DNA of 64,000 bases from Komagataeibacter sucrofermentans DSM 15973 (GCF_040581405.1 NZ_CP137157.1:1430001-1494000); one strand, 5' to 3'; counted from the stretch's first letter, positions 36,318 to 45,438 are shown. Numbers and translations are program-made. Notes: generated by a model not told the origin, from the sequence alone.

Positions 36318-37442
36318 ATGATGCGTATCGTCATGCTCTCGATGGGAGCGTTCATCTGGCTGGTGACCGAGGTGCTGCCCATAGGGCTGCTGACGGACAT
36401 GGCGGCTGGCCTTCATGTCTCGCCCGGTCGCATCGGGCTGCTGGTCACGGGCTATGCCTGGCTGGTGGCGCTGACGGCTATCCCGCTCACACTGCTGACC
36501 TCGGGGCTGGACCGGCGCATGCTCATGGCCGTGCTGCTGGGGCTGGCAGGAGTGATGGATGTAGCGTGCGCCTTTGTCAGTCATTATGCGCTCATGGCGG
36601 CGATGCGGGTGGTGCTGGCGCTCGGGCATGGCATTTTCTGGTCCACCATAGCGGGAGTCGCCGTCCGCCTCGCCCCCCATATGCCGGTGGCGCGTGCCAC
36701 GGCATGGGCCTTTATGGGGGTTGCCGTGGGGTTCGCGGGGGGCATTCCCATGGCTGCGGCCATCGGGCAGTGGTTGGGCTGGCGGGCTGCGTTCGTGGTG
36801 TGCGGCATTGCGGCGCTGGCCATCATGGGGGGCGTTCTGGCGTTGCTGCCGCCCCTGCCCTCGCCGCGCAGGCATATTGATATTCCCCTCCTTCTGCGCC
36901 AACCGGTGCTGCGTTACATCGCCGTACTGACCGCGCTGGTGGTAACCGCCCATTTCACAGCCTATACCTATATCATTCCGCTTCTGTCAGCCATACCGCA
37001 CATGCCAGCACGGCTGGTGCCGCTGCTGCTGCTTGTTTATGGCGTGGTGGGGATCGGCGGCAACTGGCTGGGCGGTCGCCTGCCGTGGTCGGCGGGGCGC
37101 ATGATTGGCATCGCCATGATCGCCCTGATATTGAGCCATGTGCTGCTGGTTGCTTCGGGCTGGTTGCCGTGGCTGGCGTGGGTGGATATGGCGGTCTGGG
37201 GCATCATTGCCGCCCTGATCAATCTTGCCCCGCAAAGCTATGCCATTGAACTGGCTCCCCATCAGCGCGAGGCCGCCTGTTCATTCTGTGTCACGGGGTT
37301 CAATAGCGGCATCGGCGCGGGCGCGCTGTGTGGCGGGGTAGTTCTGTCCAGCGCTGGTCCCTACGCGGTTCTGGCGTGGAGCGCGGGACTGGTCGGGGTG
37401 GCGCTCGTTGCGTTGCGCATGGGCAGGCGCTACGGTGGCTGA
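36318..37442 (+). CDS. MFS transporter (DHA1 sugar/drug efflux type)
   Basis: A 374-residue membrane transporter with 12 predicted helices. The pattern (FIWLVTEVLPIGLLTDMAAGLHVSPGRIGLLVTGYAW, then LDRRMLM in the loop after helix 2, LALGHGIFWSTIAGVAVRL later) is that of the AraJ/SotB/YdhP-like efflux branch. It probably exports sugars or small drugs across the inner membrane with protons. ATG 36318 or 36321 follows GGAG; the frame is open to 36282 (TTG). It stands alone, followed by a DUF952 gene 62 bases later in the same direction. Confidence 0.88.
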   Translation: MMRIVMLSMGAFIWLVTEVLPIGLLTDMAAGLHVSPGRIGLLVTGYAWLVALTAIPLTLLTSGLDRRMLMAVLLGLAGVMDVACAFVSHYALMAAMRVVLALGHGIFWSTIAGVAVRLAPHMPVARATAWAFMGVAVGFAGGIPMAAAIGQWLGWRAAFVVCGIAALAIMGGVLALLPPLPSPRRHIDIPLLLRQPVLRYIAVLTALVVTAHFTAYTYIIPLLSAIPHMPARLVPLLLLVYGVVGIGGNWLGGRLPWSAGRMIGIAMIALILSHVLLVASGWLPWLAWVDMAVWGIIAALINLAPQSYAIELAPHQREAACSFCVTGFNSGIGAGALCGGVVLSSAGPYAVLAWSAGLVGVALVALRMGRRYGG

Positions 37443-37504
37443 CCTGTTTCCTCTGGCGGCGCGCTGCCCTATGCTATGCCTTTCCCTGACCGGACCAGAA
37501 TGTC

Positions 37505-37849
37505 ATGACAGAGCATATCGTCTATAAAATCCTGACCGCCCCCGAGCATGAAGCATTTGCGCGCGCGGGCCTGTTCAAAGGCTCGCCGGCTGATATGGCG
37601 GATGGCTTCATTCATTTCTCCACCGGCCCGCAGGTACACGGCACGCTTGAAAAGCATTTTGCAGGCCAGAGCGGTCTTATGCTGCTTGCGATCGATCTGG
37701 ACCTGCTCGACCCGACGGCAGTGCGGTGGGAACCATCACGCGGGGGGCAGCTTTTTCCGCATCTGTATGCTGCCCTGCCTGTTGGCGCGGTTGTGGCCAC
37801 CACTGCCGTAACCCATGATGCACAGGGGCGTGTGCAGCTACCGCTCTGA
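37505..37849 (+). CDS. DUF952 family protein
   Basis: A 114-residue protein with the DUF952 pattern: YKILTAPEHEAFARAGLFKGSPADMADGFIHFST near the start, then LLAIDLDLL and RWEPSRGGQLFPHLYAALP. The fold resembles ADP-ribosyltransferases in related families, but no activity is established. Cytoplasmic, no signal. It follows the MFS gene in the same direction; the MgtC gene converges with it. Confidence 0.88.
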   Translation: MTEHIVYKILTAPEHEAFARAGLFKGSPADMADGFIHFSTGPQVHGTLEKHFAGQSGLMLLAIDLDLLDPTAVRWEPSRGGQLFPHLYAALPVGAVVATTAVTHDAQGRVQLPL

Positions 37850-37868
37850 GCAGCCTGGTGCAGGCGGC

Positions 37869-38672
37869 CTATTCAGGGTCATGATCGGCTTCATCGGTTT
37901 CCACGCTGATGATGCCATCAATATCCGATAGCGCAGCAACAAGGTGCGAGACGGGCCGCCTGCCGCGCACCTTGATGAATAGCGTGACCGTGCCCTGGTC
38001 CGGCCTTGCATCATGTGATGGCAGTTCCGCATCGTGCTGTCGGTCGCGCAGATCCTGCAAGGCCTCGGGGTCTTCTTGCAGGGATCGGCCAGGTGGCTCG
38101 AGCTTGACGCGGGTAATGGTAAAACGCAGTCTGGTGCAGCGGATCAGGATCATGCGCAGCAGTCCGCGCCCATCGGGGTAAGACAGGAACAGCCCCACCG
38201 AACGGGCGGCATGATCGCGTGGAATAAGGTGGCTGATGCGCGGAAAACCGAGCATGATGATGAAATGGCCGATGGTTGTCGCCACCGCCAGCGTAATCAG
38301 TCCCGCTCCACAGGCCATGCCCAGAGCGGCCGTCAGCCAGACTGACGCAGCGGTGGTCAGTCCCCGCACGATATCACGCCGCATGAAGATGACGCCGCCG
38401 CCAATGAACCCGATGCCCGATACCACCTGTGCCGCGATGCGCGAGGGGTCCAGCACGACACGCCCGGCATCAAGGATGTTGTTGAACCCGTATTTTGACA
38501 CCAGCATGAACAGCGCGGACGCCACCCCGACCAGCGTGTAAGTGCGCAGGCCAGCACTTTTCTGCCTGAACTCCCGCTCCATCCCCACCAGCGCCGACAG
38601 GACAAAAGCAAGCACAAGTTCACCAAGCTGGAGCCAGCCTTCCCCTGATGACATATTGGCAAAAAGTGACAA
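37869..38672 (-). CDS. MgtC/SapB family membrane protein
   Basis: About 267 residues. The N-terminal MgtC domain has several helices and the family signature GMEREFRQKSAGLRTYTLVGVASALFML, followed by SGIGFIGGGVIFMRRDIVRGLTTAASVWLTAALGMACGAG. The C-terminal part (residues about 190-267) is soluble and resembles an ACT-like domain (GTVTLFIKVRGRRPVSHLVAALSDIDGIISVETDE). MgtC-type proteins act in magnesium stress or ATP-synthase modulation. The start is unclear: TTG 38672 has GGAGG at good spacing, ATG 38654 is the first ATG, and the frame is open to 38693. Confidence 0.88.
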   Translation of the reverse strand: MSLFANMSSGEGWLQLGELVLAFVLSALVGMEREFRQKSAGLRTYTLVGVASALFMLVSKYGFNNILDAGRVVLDPSRIAAQVVSGIGFIGGGVIFMRRDIVRGLTTAASVWLTAALGMACGAGLITLAVATTIGHFIIMLGFPRISHLIPRDHAARSVGLFLSYPDGRGLLRMILIRCTRLRFTITRVKLEPPGRSLQEDPEALQDLRDRQHDAELPSHDARPDQGTVTLFIKVRGRRPVSHLVAALSDIDGIISVETDEADHDPE

Positions 38673-38790
38673 GACTGCCCTCCCCCGCGTCAAACCATGC
38701 GTCTACCTGTTAAACAGCACGGGAGAAGGCCGGGTTGCGTGCCAGCCCGCAGGGCAGCCCCGTTTTATTCATGGTTATCTGGAGGAAAGG

Positions 38791-39696
38791 GTGCAGATTG
38801 AAAGAGAACAGCGGATGGCGATCATAAACCTGCCTTCACGCCAGGAACTGGCTCTGATGGCCATAACACTGTTCTGGGGTGGCACGTTCCTGATCGTGCA
38901 TGTCACGCTACGACAGTGCGGACCACTGTTTTTCGTTGGCTTGCGTTTCATGACAGCGGGGCTGATCGGCTGCGCAGTTTTCCATCGCGCCCTGCGGCGG
39001 ATCACCCTGGCCGAGACGGGCGCGGGCATGGCGATTGGTGTTGCAATATGGGGCTGTTACACCCTGCAGACCTATGGGCTGCAAACCATCAGCAGCAGCC
39101 GTTCCGCTTTTCTGACCGCGCTTTACGTACCGATCGTGCCTCTTCTGCAATGGATCGTGCTGCGCAGGCCGCCACGCATCATGAACTGGGTAGGCATCGG
39201 GATGGCTTTTGGTGGCCTGGTACTGCTGGCAGGTACGGGTGCCACTCAGGGTGGGTTTGGCCGGGGTGAATGCGCCACCGTGCTGTGTGCCGTATCGGCA
39301 GCAGCCGAGATCATGCTGATCAGTCGTTGTGCACCGTTGGGAGACAGCAGGCGCATCACAGTGGTGCAGTTGCTGGTGGCCGGGCTCCTCGCCCTGCTGG
39401 CCATGCCAGTTGCAGGCGAGCGCCTGCCTGAATTTTCATGGATATGGGTTGCCGGAGGCGTAGGCCTTGGCGTGGGCAGCATGCTTGTGCAACTGGCCAT
39501 GAACTGGGCGCAGAAAGCCGTCTCGCCCACGCGGGCCACCATTATCTACGCTGGTGAGCCCGTGTGGGGCGGCATTGTCGGGCGCATGGCCGGTGACCCG
39601 CTGCCCGCCACCTCGGTTCTGGGCGCGTGCTGTATCGTAGCGGGCGTGCTGGCAAGTGAAATCAGACTGCCTGCATGCTTCAAACCCAAGGATTGA
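38791..39696 (+). CDS. EamA-family (DMT) transporter
   Basis: A 301-residue membrane protein with ten predicted helices in two EamA repeats: ALMAITLFWGGTFLIVHVTLRQCGPL and the second half WIWVAGGVGLGVGSMLVQLAMNWAQK, with the SPTRATIIYAGEPVWGG family block. It exports metabolites, often amino acids. GTG 38791 is chosen because GGAGG ends 5 bases before it; ATG 38815 is an alternative. It marks the chromosomal side of the left boundary of the phage module. Confidence 0.88.
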   Translation: MQIEREQRMAIINLPSRQELALMAITLFWGGTFLIVHVTLRQCGPLFFVGLRFMTAGLIGCAVFHRALRRITLAETGAGMAIGVAIWGCYTLQTYGLQTISSSRSAFLTALYVPIVPLLQWIVLRRPPRIMNWVGIGMAFGGLVLLAGTGATQGGFGRGECATVLCAVSAAAEIMLISRCAPLGDSRRITVVQLLVAGLLALLAMPVAGERLPEFSWIWVAGGVGLGVGSMLVQLAMNWAQKAVSPTRATIIYAGEPVWGGIVGRMAGDPLPATSVLGACCIVAGVLASEIRLPACFKPKD

Positions 39697-39785
39697 TAGA
39701 GAATAGACGTTTTTTGTAACGCAGTTTATAAACAATATTTACCAAAATTTTTTATGGTGGCATGATAGCCCATAACTGGCTTTTC

Positions 39786-39932
39786 TCATGTCATCGGCGG
39801 CCCAAGACGTTCACGGATCATCCGCTGGTGCCGCCAGTGACGTAACATAAAAAGCCCCCCAGCCAGCAGGCTGACAACATTCCCCACCACAATGCCATAA
39901 AGAAAGGGAAGTATCGTTGCGACATGTTCCAT
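39786..39932 (-). CDS. Small single-membrane-span protein (48 aa)
   Basis: An ORF of 48 codons: MEHVATILPFLYGIVVGNV..., with one membrane helix at residues about 8-30 followed by a basic C-terminus (LRHWRHQRMIRERLGPP). It ends the phage module, 23 bases after the lipoprotein gene. The topology resembles small phage lysis accessory proteins, but no family is recognised. Too short for confident gene prediction; position and composition support it. Confidence 0.5.
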   Translation of the reverse strand: MEHVATILPFLYGIVVGNVVSLLAGGLFMLRHWRHQRMIRERLGPPMT

Positions 39933-39955
39933 ATTACTTTCCCTGGTCGTGGCAG

Positions 39956-40537
39956 TCAGGCACCATGCGTTGCCACGAAAACCGTAATTTGCCCGATTGC
40001 TTCCTGCGCAGTCAGGGTCGTGCCGATGGTTCGGTGCCGTGTCGTCATGTCCACCATGGCCCTGAGCAGCGAAATCAGCGTTGACGCAGCATTCGCGGCC
40101 GTTCTGGCCTCCGAGACGACGCTGCCCGACAGGTCGGACGCCATGCCGGTAATGACCGCAATAACCAGTGTATTGATCTGCCCGATATTGGACACAATAC
40201 TGTCAAATGCCGTGCGGATGCTGGTGCTGTTATAGCTTACGGACGCGCTCGACCCGGCAGCAGTCTGAAATGCATCAAGCGCCTCCTTGAGTGCGGCGAT
40301 CACCGTATTGGCCAGTGCCACGTTTGCGGGGCCCATGGCTGCTGTGACAAATGAAAGACTGATGGCAGTATTGGCAAATGACACGATGGCATTACCATAA
40401 TCCGTTACTTCAGCCACGTTCAGGGTGATGGTGGTGATCTTGCCCGTGCGGGTGAGCGTGCAGCCAGCGAGCATGCCGGCCGTCAGCGTGCCGGCCCCCA
40501 TGTGCAGCACGCATCGGCGGGAGAGCATAAGGTTCAT
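39956..40537 (-). CDS. Predicted lipoprotein at the lysis end of the phage module
   Basis: A 193-residue protein whose signal sequence ends in the lipobox MLAGC (residues about 16-20), so it should be lipid-anchored. ATG 40537 follows AGGA; the frame is open to 40645 but only this start gives a signal peptide. The mature part is rich in Ala, Thr and Ser and predicted helical (VTAAMGPANVALANTVIAALKEALDAF). Not a recognised spanin. It could be an outer membrane lysis lipoprotein or a host-altering cargo gene; neither is shown. Confidence 0.65.
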   Translation of the reverse strand: MNLMLSRRCVLHMGAGTLTAGMLAGCTLTRTGKITTITLNVAEVTDYGNAIVSFANTAISLSFVTAAMGPANVALANTVIAALKEALDAFQTAAGSSASVSYNSTSIRTAFDSIVSNIGQINTLVIAVITGMASDLSGSVVSEARTAANAASTLISLLRAMVDMTTRHRTIGTTLTAQEAIGQITVFVATHGA

Positions 40538-40669
40538 GTGCCTATTCCTGTAAAAAATGCCCTGGTAGTGGCGGGACATGCGTGACTTATTTTTGCCGTA
40601 ATGCAGGGTAGAATAGGATTTGCAGCTTCGGCTCACATCGGCCATCCACCTAGCGCCGAAGCTGCACCC

Positions 40670-41011
40670 CTATTTTTTCAGTATTTCGGGCCTGCCTTTC
40701 CTGTTCAAAACCGGAATGCCAGCCGCGGCCACAGCGTGTTTGGCGGCGGGCTTTTCGGCAAGCGGCACGCGCACGCCCGACTGGCCCGGCTTGAAGTGGT
40801 TTTCCGCCCAGCCGATGTTCAGGCCGATGGTGGTCATGAGTTGATAGGCCACGGCCCACCGGCTGCCCGCATGGGGTGGCGGGATGATGGTGGTGGCAGC
40901 GCTGCACGCGAAAACGAAGATCGCGGCGTAGAGCGCATACTGCTCCGGCACTTCAGTCAGCAGGAGCGCAATGACGGCCCCGAGGCCGCCGAGTTTTGCG
41001 GTTGTGTTCAT
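40670..41011 (-). CDS. Phage membrane protein, holin-like candidate
   Basis: A 113-residue protein starting MNTTAKLGGLGAVIALLLTEVPEQYALYAAIFVFACSAATTIIPPP, with two hydrophobic segments in the first 45 residues, then a hydrophilic C-terminus ending PEILKK. ATG 41011 is 2 bases from the preceding gene's stop. Small membrane proteins next to an endolysin are usually holins. That assignment is by context only. Confidence 0.55.
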   Translation of the reverse strand: MNTTAKLGGLGAVIALLLTEVPEQYALYAAIFVFACSAATTIIPPPHAGSRWAVAYQLMTTIGLNIGWAENHFKPGQSGVRVPLAEKPAAKHAVAAAGIPVLNRKGRPEILKK

Positions 41012-41012
41012 G

Positions 41013-41510
41013 TCATGCCTCGATGGCTTGTGCGAACAGGGCGACGTGTTGCGGGTCAACGTCCCCTGCCCCAAGCGCGGTGTTGTAGTTGGCTTTCCAG
41101 AACCGGCACTGGCCTGCGGCATCATCAGCAGCAGGCAGCGCGGCGGGTGCGCGGTAGCATTTCAGCCGGGCCATGGCGCAGGCGTATGGCAGATTGCCGA
41201 TCAGTTGCGTGGCGCGGTCCGGCCCTATGGGCCAGCCAGCCTGAAGGGCGAACAGCCGGGCGCGGATGGCTGACTGGCGTGGCGCGGGCAGGAAGGTGGC
41301 CCAGATGTCATCATGCGTGAACGGTTCCATCTGCCACAGGCCCAGCGCGGGGCCGCCACCGTTCTGCACCAGTGCACGGCAGCCCGTCTCGGCCAGTGCG
41401 ATGCCTGCGAGCAGGTTGATGGCGGCGGGACCGCCGAGGCCGATGAACGCCAGCGTCGGGGCGATGATGCGGGTTTTCAGGTCGGACAGGCCCAACCCCT
41501 GCGGCGCCAT
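41013..41510 (-). CDS. Phage endolysin candidate (lysozyme/transglycosylase-like)
   Basis: A 165-residue protein: MAPQGLGLSDLKTRIIAPTLAFIGLGG..., then LLAGIALAETGCRALVQNGGGPALGLWQMEP, which has the Glu plus GPALGLWQ(M)EP pattern of lytic transglycosylase-like cell wall hydrolases, in which the Glu of AETG would be catalytic. ATG 41510 overlaps the preceding stop as TGATG. Placement between coiled-coil and holin-like genes fits a lysis role. The family is inferred from the local motif only. Confidence 0.65.
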   Translation of the reverse strand: MAPQGLGLSDLKTRIIAPTLAFIGLGGPAAINLLAGIALAETGCRALVQNGGGPALGLWQMEPFTHDDIWATFLPAPRQSAIRARLFALQAGWPIGPDRATQLIGNLPYACAMARLKCYRAPAALPAADDAAGQCRFWKANYNTALGAGDVDPQHVALFAQAIEA

Positions 41511-41935
41511 CAGGAATACCCGAACGCGCGTTTGCAGAACGACCACGCAGCATCACCAATCTGCCCCCAGCCCAGCAGCCCGGTGAGGAGCACGATGAAT
41601 GTCATCGTCACCCACGAGGTCAGTTTCAGGCCACCTTCAATGCGGGCCAGCCTGCCAGATATTTCGTTGTTGCGCTCGGTGGCCGTGTCGGTCATGTCGT
41701 CCACCCGCTCCATGATCTCGCGCCGGGTCTGGGCAGCATTTTCGGTTACTGACTGCGTGAGATCGCGCCTGAGGTCGGCAAACTGCTGCGAGAGCGTATT
41801 CAGCCCGTCGCGCAGGTTGTCGTGGCCACCCTCCACCTTGGCCAGCCGCTCGCGCACGCGGGCCAGATCCTCGATCGTGGCGCAGCGCTGGGGCATGACC
41901 GGGCCGCCCTGCGTCAGGGATGTCGTTTCGCTCAT
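41510..41935 (-). CDS. Coiled-coil protein with C-terminal membrane anchor (lysis region)
   Basis: A 141-residue protein with a long coiled coil at residues about 25-105 (RVRERLAKVEGGHDNLRDG ... RREIMERVDDMTDT) and one membrane helix near the C-terminus (SWVTMTFIVLLTGLLGWG). The topology resembles XhlA-type hemolysin/holin-accessory proteins of phages. It sits directly upstream of the endolysin candidate, overlapping it as TGATG. Role in lysis is inferred. Confidence 0.6.
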   Translation of the reverse strand: MSETTSLTQGGPVMPQRCATIEDLARVRERLAKVEGGHDNLRDGLNTLSQQFADLRRDLTQSVTENAAQTRREIMERVDDMTDTATERNNEISGRLARIEGGLKLTSWVTMTFIVLLTGLLGWGQIGDAAWSFCKRAFGYS

Positions 41936-41998
41936 TCATTTTCTCATAAAAAAACCGCCCTGGCGGGCGGCGTGGCAGGCGCGGGTTGTGCGGCTGGG

Positions 41999-42445
41999 TC
42001 AGGTCGTGGCGGCAGCCGTGCTGGCCGTCATCACATCCGTAGGCTGGGCAGGCAGCGCGGTGCTGGTGGTGTCGGTGCCGCTGGCGATGGCATTGATGGC
42101 CAGCACGTAGGCTTTCATGTCCGCCGTGAAGGTCTCGCCCATTGCCGCCGTGAGATTGGCCTGCTGCGTTATCCATGCCTGCGCATTTTTCGCCTGTGTT
42201 TGCAGCGGAACAGGCGGCGCGGGTGGCGAATATGGCACCACCTTTCCACCTGAAACGCCGATGCCTGAAAGGCCTATTGTGCTGTATTGCTCCGCTGTCA
42301 GTGCGATCAGATCAGAGGCGGCGGGCAAGCCCGACAGGTCATCATACTGGGCCATATCGTAGCGGGCCGTGACAGGCGTGGGCTGGGCGGCAGCCGTGTC
42401 ATAGGCCACGTAATAGCGTGATGGGTAATTCTGTTGCCAGGTCAT
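41999..42445 (-). CDS. Tail fibre assembly-like protein
   Basis: A 148-residue protein starting MTWQQNYPSRYYVAYD. GGAG sits 8 bases before the ATG, and the ATG overlaps the tail fibre stop as TAATG. The pattern (N-terminal YYVAYDTAAAQPTPV, a middle ALTAEQYS, then Ala-rich helix NAQAWITQQANLTAAMG) matches tail fibre assembly/chaperone proteins that follow fibre genes in P2- and Mu-like phages. Its job would be to fold or trim the fibre. Confidence 0.65.
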   Translation of the reverse strand: MTWQQNYPSRYYVAYDTAAAQPTPVTARYDMAQYDDLSGLPAASDLIALTAEQYSTIGLSGIGVSGGKVVPYSPPAPPVPLQTQAKNAQAWITQQANLTAAMGETFTADMKAYVLAINAIASGTDTTSTALPAQPTDVMTASTAAATT

Positions 42446-43653
42446 TATATTTCTCCAACAGAACGAGCGAAAAAACCCGACGTTAATTTACTGGAAGTGT
42501 CAAGATGCCGTGCATACACGTCAAATCCGGTGTTACGAACTGCGGATAACGGATCAGAGATCTTGGTGTTAAAATTTACCGACGCCTGGTAGCCATCGCC
42601 ACTGTTAAAAGAAAACGACGCTGTTATTAATGGCGTCGTTCCGGCCCGGTAGGCGGTTGGAAACAATATGGTTTGCGGACCGTCCAGCGTATCCAGATAG
42701 CCTGTAAAAAACTCCTGCACCAACATATTGGACGCGATTTTGTAGGTGAGGCATGGAAAACCGTTCAATGTGCTGACCGTGAGGCTCGGCGGGTAGAAGG
42801 CCGTGACGTTCCCCGCCGCATCCGTAACCAGCACGTTCCCGGATGCGTCAAACTCAATATCGGCAATCTGGATATTGCTGGAACCGGCAGCGGGCACGGA
42901 GCGGATATACCGCGCTTCGGCCACCCGCGCACCGAGTGCACCCTGCGTGGTGAAGTCCACCACGTCAGGCACCTCGGTCTCGCCCTCGAACGTCACCGGT
43001 CCGGTCACGCTCTGGGGCTTCGCGTCATTCAGTTTCAGGCGCCCAGCCAGATCGGTCTGCAGTTCCGGAATGGTTTCGTAAAACGGCGCGTCCTCGGCCT
43101 GCGCGATCATGTCCGCCGTAATGGCCGTGGCCGCTGCTGGCACCGTAATGGTCCATAGCGGATACGCGCCATCGGGCACGGTGGTGGCAATACCCAACTG
43201 CGCTACGTCCTGCCGCACGGTGGGAGCCGTCTTGCCGCTGTTATCGGCCCCGGCATAGGTCACGGACGGGTCGGCAGCGTTATAGAAGGGCAGCACGGTA
43301 TCATCCGCATCCACCGTCGCGGGCGTGGCGTAGACAGTATAGGTGGCCCTTGCCCCCGGCACGCTCAGCGTAACCGGATCGCGGCTGATATGCTGGCGCA
43401 CCAGCACGCTGCCATTTGCGGCCAGCGTGCCATAAGCCGTCGCATCCACCACGCCAGCGGCAAGCAGCGAGCCGGGCGCGATGGTCACGGCAAGCCCGGT
43501 GCCCGGCGTGCAGGCAAAGCCGCCAGCAGCCACGGTATCATCGCCATAAGCCATGCCCGCAAGGTGGCCGAGGCCCACGAAGGCGTTACGCTGGGCATTG
43601 AGCAGGTCGCTATCAAGCGGGATCTGCGCGGGGTAGACGATCTGTCTGTCCAT
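42445..43653 (-). CDS. Tail fibre / collar-type protein
   Basis: A 402-residue protein, MDRQIVYPAQIPLDSDLLNAQ..., with N-terminal residues typical of baseplate-attached fibres and a C-terminal half rich in small and aromatic residues, probably the receptor-binding head. ATG 43653 overlaps the stop of the upstream baseplate gene as TGATG; the frame extends ten codons further without support. Position after the baseplate genes and before the assembly chaperone fits a tail fibre. The receptor is unknown. Confidence 0.75.
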   Translation of the reverse strand: MDRQIVYPAQIPLDSDLLNAQRNAFVGLGHLAGMAYGDDTVAAGGFACTPGTGLAVTIAPGSLLAAGVVDATAYGTLAANGSVLVRQHISRDPVTLSVPGARATYTVYATPATVDADDTVLPFYNAADPSVTYAGADNSGKTAPTVRQDVAQLGIATTVPDGAYPLWTITVPAAATAITADMIAQAEDAPFYETIPELQTDLAGRLKLNDAKPQSVTGPVTFEGETEVPDVVDFTTQGALGARVAEARYIRSVPAAGSSNIQIADIEFDASGNVLVTDAAGNVTAFYPPSLTVSTLNGFPCLTYKIASNMLVQEFFTGYLDTLDGPQTILFPTAYRAGTTPLITASFSFNSGDGYQASVNFNTKISDPLSAVRNTGFDVYARHLDTSSKLTSGFFARSVGEI

Positions 43654-44279
43654 CAGTCGGTTTTCTCCACGTCCTGCGCCCATGCAATCATGCCCGCAGG
43701 CATGACGGCGGCAATCTGGGTCAGGGTCCGGGTTGCGGGTGGGTTGGTGTCGCCGGTCGGCAACTGGGCAAAAAGCTGGAACGGCACGCCGCGCGAGCCG
43801 TAGCGCAGGGCAGTCACACCATAGCCGTAGCCACCGCCGGTGGCCGGGCTCGCCAGCGTGCCCAGCCCCTTGCAGTCAGTGGCGTTGCGCGGCTCGATCA
43901 CGCGGCCTGAGGTGCCCACTTCATCGGCCATCACGTTTACCACATCGGGCCGGGTACCGAGCGAGGGGAACAGCGCTTCCTCGATGCGGGCGCGAAAGGT
44001 GTCGTCGCTCTCGCCCGTTTTCCGCGTGAGCGTGGCGCCAAAGAAATCGGCGGCGAACATGTCAAGGAACGCGCCGGTCATGGTGGCGAGCCGGGTCTGG
44101 TCGCGTGTGCCGGTCAGCAGGTTCCACACCCAGGCGAACACGCTGCCAAAGCCCTGCAGCAGGGCATTGAGCACCGGGGCCTGTTCGCTCTCGCCCGAAC
44201 CGGGGGGGGCTGGGAACCAGCCGGTGGGCAGGAGCGCACGGATGCGCAGCGCGAAGCCGTTCCGGGTTGTATCAGCCAA
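43653..44279 (-). CDS. Baseplate/tail protein (P2 gpI-like or Mu gp48-like)
   Basis: A 208-residue protein after the baseplate J-like gene, which it overlaps by 8 bases. It contains LTGTRDQTRLATMTGAFLDMFAADFFG and TRKTGESDDTFRARIEEALFP, patterns seen in tail proteins in the gpI/gp48 position of contractile phages, where they connect the baseplate to the fibre. Family name uncertain, position strong. Confidence 0.68.
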   Translation of the reverse strand: MADTTRNGFALRIRALLPTGWFPAPPGSGESEQAPVLNALLQGFGSVFAWVWNLLTGTRDQTRLATMTGAFLDMFAADFFGATLTRKTGESDDTFRARIEEALFPSLGTRPDVVNVMADEVGTSGRVIEPRNATDCKGLGTLASPATGGGYGYGVTALRYGSRGVPFQLFAQLPTGDTNPPATRTLTQIAAVMPAGMIAWAQDVEKTD

Positions 44280-45396
44280 AGCTCACCGTCCCCGCCCGGT
44301 AGGCTGTGCCGGTGGTTGCGGGCAGGTCCACCGTGCCGCCTGCCAGCGTCACATCGGTCACGTTGGTCACCGACGTGCTGGCGGCATAGGCGATCTGGAT
44401 CAGGCGCGAATAACTGGCCGAAGCCCCGATGGCGAGGCCGTTGAGGTAGGTTGCGATATTGGTGCTGATGGTGGCCTGCACGGTGGCGAGATCGCCGGTG
44501 CTGCCCACGCTGACGGTCATGGCCACGGGTGGGCGCACAATGTTGGGCCGCACCACCTGAATGGACACGGCAGCGGGCCGCACGTCATCCACCGCCGCAT
44601 AGACCGCATCGATCACGCTGTCGGACACATCGCCCGAGCCATCATCGACAAACACCACCACGTTGCCGGGCAGGAACGCGCCGGACGTGTCCACGTTCTC
44701 GAGCACCTGATAGATCAGGTCGGCGGAAACATCGGTCACCGCGTTCTCGATGGCCGCCACCGTCGCCTTGGAGCGGCTGTTGATGTAGGACACGAACCGC
44801 GTGCGCAGCGCCGCATCGCTCTCGCCATCGCTGCCATTGGTCAGGGCGGCGGTGTTGGTCACGGTGTCGATGCCCGATATGGCCGTGCCCAACAGGCAGA
44901 TGGCGCCCGCCGCGACGTTGCCGGTTGCCCCCGTGGAGGCACATTCCACCGGCACGGTGATCGAACCCGTGCCCGCGGGCCGAACGTAAGCCCCCGCACC
45001 TGCAGACCAGGCCGGGTTGGTCATGTCCTGCACCACGGTGAATACGAGGCTCGACGCCGTGCGCACCGTTGCCCCCACCGGCACCGTGGCTGACTGGCTG
45101 GCGGGCGAGAACGAGGTGAAGGTGACGGTGCCGGTCGCTGCCGTGCCCGGCAGGCGCGTGAGGCCAAAATCCTGCACGAAGCTGTCGGCATCCGCACCGA
45201 TGGAGGTGGCCAGTCGCGTGCGCGAGAGGATCTGGAGTGCGATGAACTGGAACCACAGCCCCAGCCCCGCCACGGCCTCGAGCATGGCGCGACCGGGCGA
45301 GCCGATATTGAGGTCAAGCAGCGACGGGCACGCCCCCTGCGCGCTCGCCACCATATTGCCCAGCGTGGTCCGGAAGGATTGGAAGGTTAGGGCCAA
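44272..45396 (-). CDS. Baseplate J-like protein (Mu gp47 family)
   Basis: A 374-residue baseplate wedge protein. Family features: the N-terminal LNIGSPGRAMLEAVAGLGLWFQFIALQILSRTRLATS, the middle LPGTAATGTVTFTS with VPVGATVRTASSL, and GESDAALRTRFVSYINSRSKAT later. The start is a TTG at 45396 with a strong GGAGG 6 bases upstream. It is flanked by the gp46-like and gpI-like genes, exactly as in Mu. Structural, assembled into the baseplate periphery. Confident. Confidence 0.88.
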   Translation of the reverse strand: MALTFQSFRTTLGNMVASAQGACPSLLDLNIGSPGRAMLEAVAGLGLWFQFIALQILSRTRLATSIGADADSFVQDFGLTRLPGTAATGTVTFTSFSPASQSATVPVGATVRTASSLVFTVVQDMTNPAWSAGAGAYVRPAGTGSITVPVECASTGATGNVAAGAICLLGTAISGIDTVTNTAALTNGSDGESDAALRTRFVSYINSRSKATVAAIENAVTDVSADLIYQVLENVDTSGAFLPGNVVVFVDDGSGDVSDSVIDAVYAAVDDVRPAAVSIQVVRPNIVRPPVAMTVSVGSTGDLATVQATISTNIATYLNGLAIGASASYSRLIQIAYAASTSVTNVTDVTLAGGTVDLPATTGTAYRAGTVSFG

Positions 45397-45438
45397 GACG
45401 GACCTCCAATAAAAAAGGCGCCCCGTGAGAGACGCCCG

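Noticed and set aside
43840-45093. Plus-strand ORF of 417 codons across the baseplate genes
   Set aside because: Antisense to clear gp47-like and gpI-like genes, with Arg/His-rich composition typical of a shadow frame.
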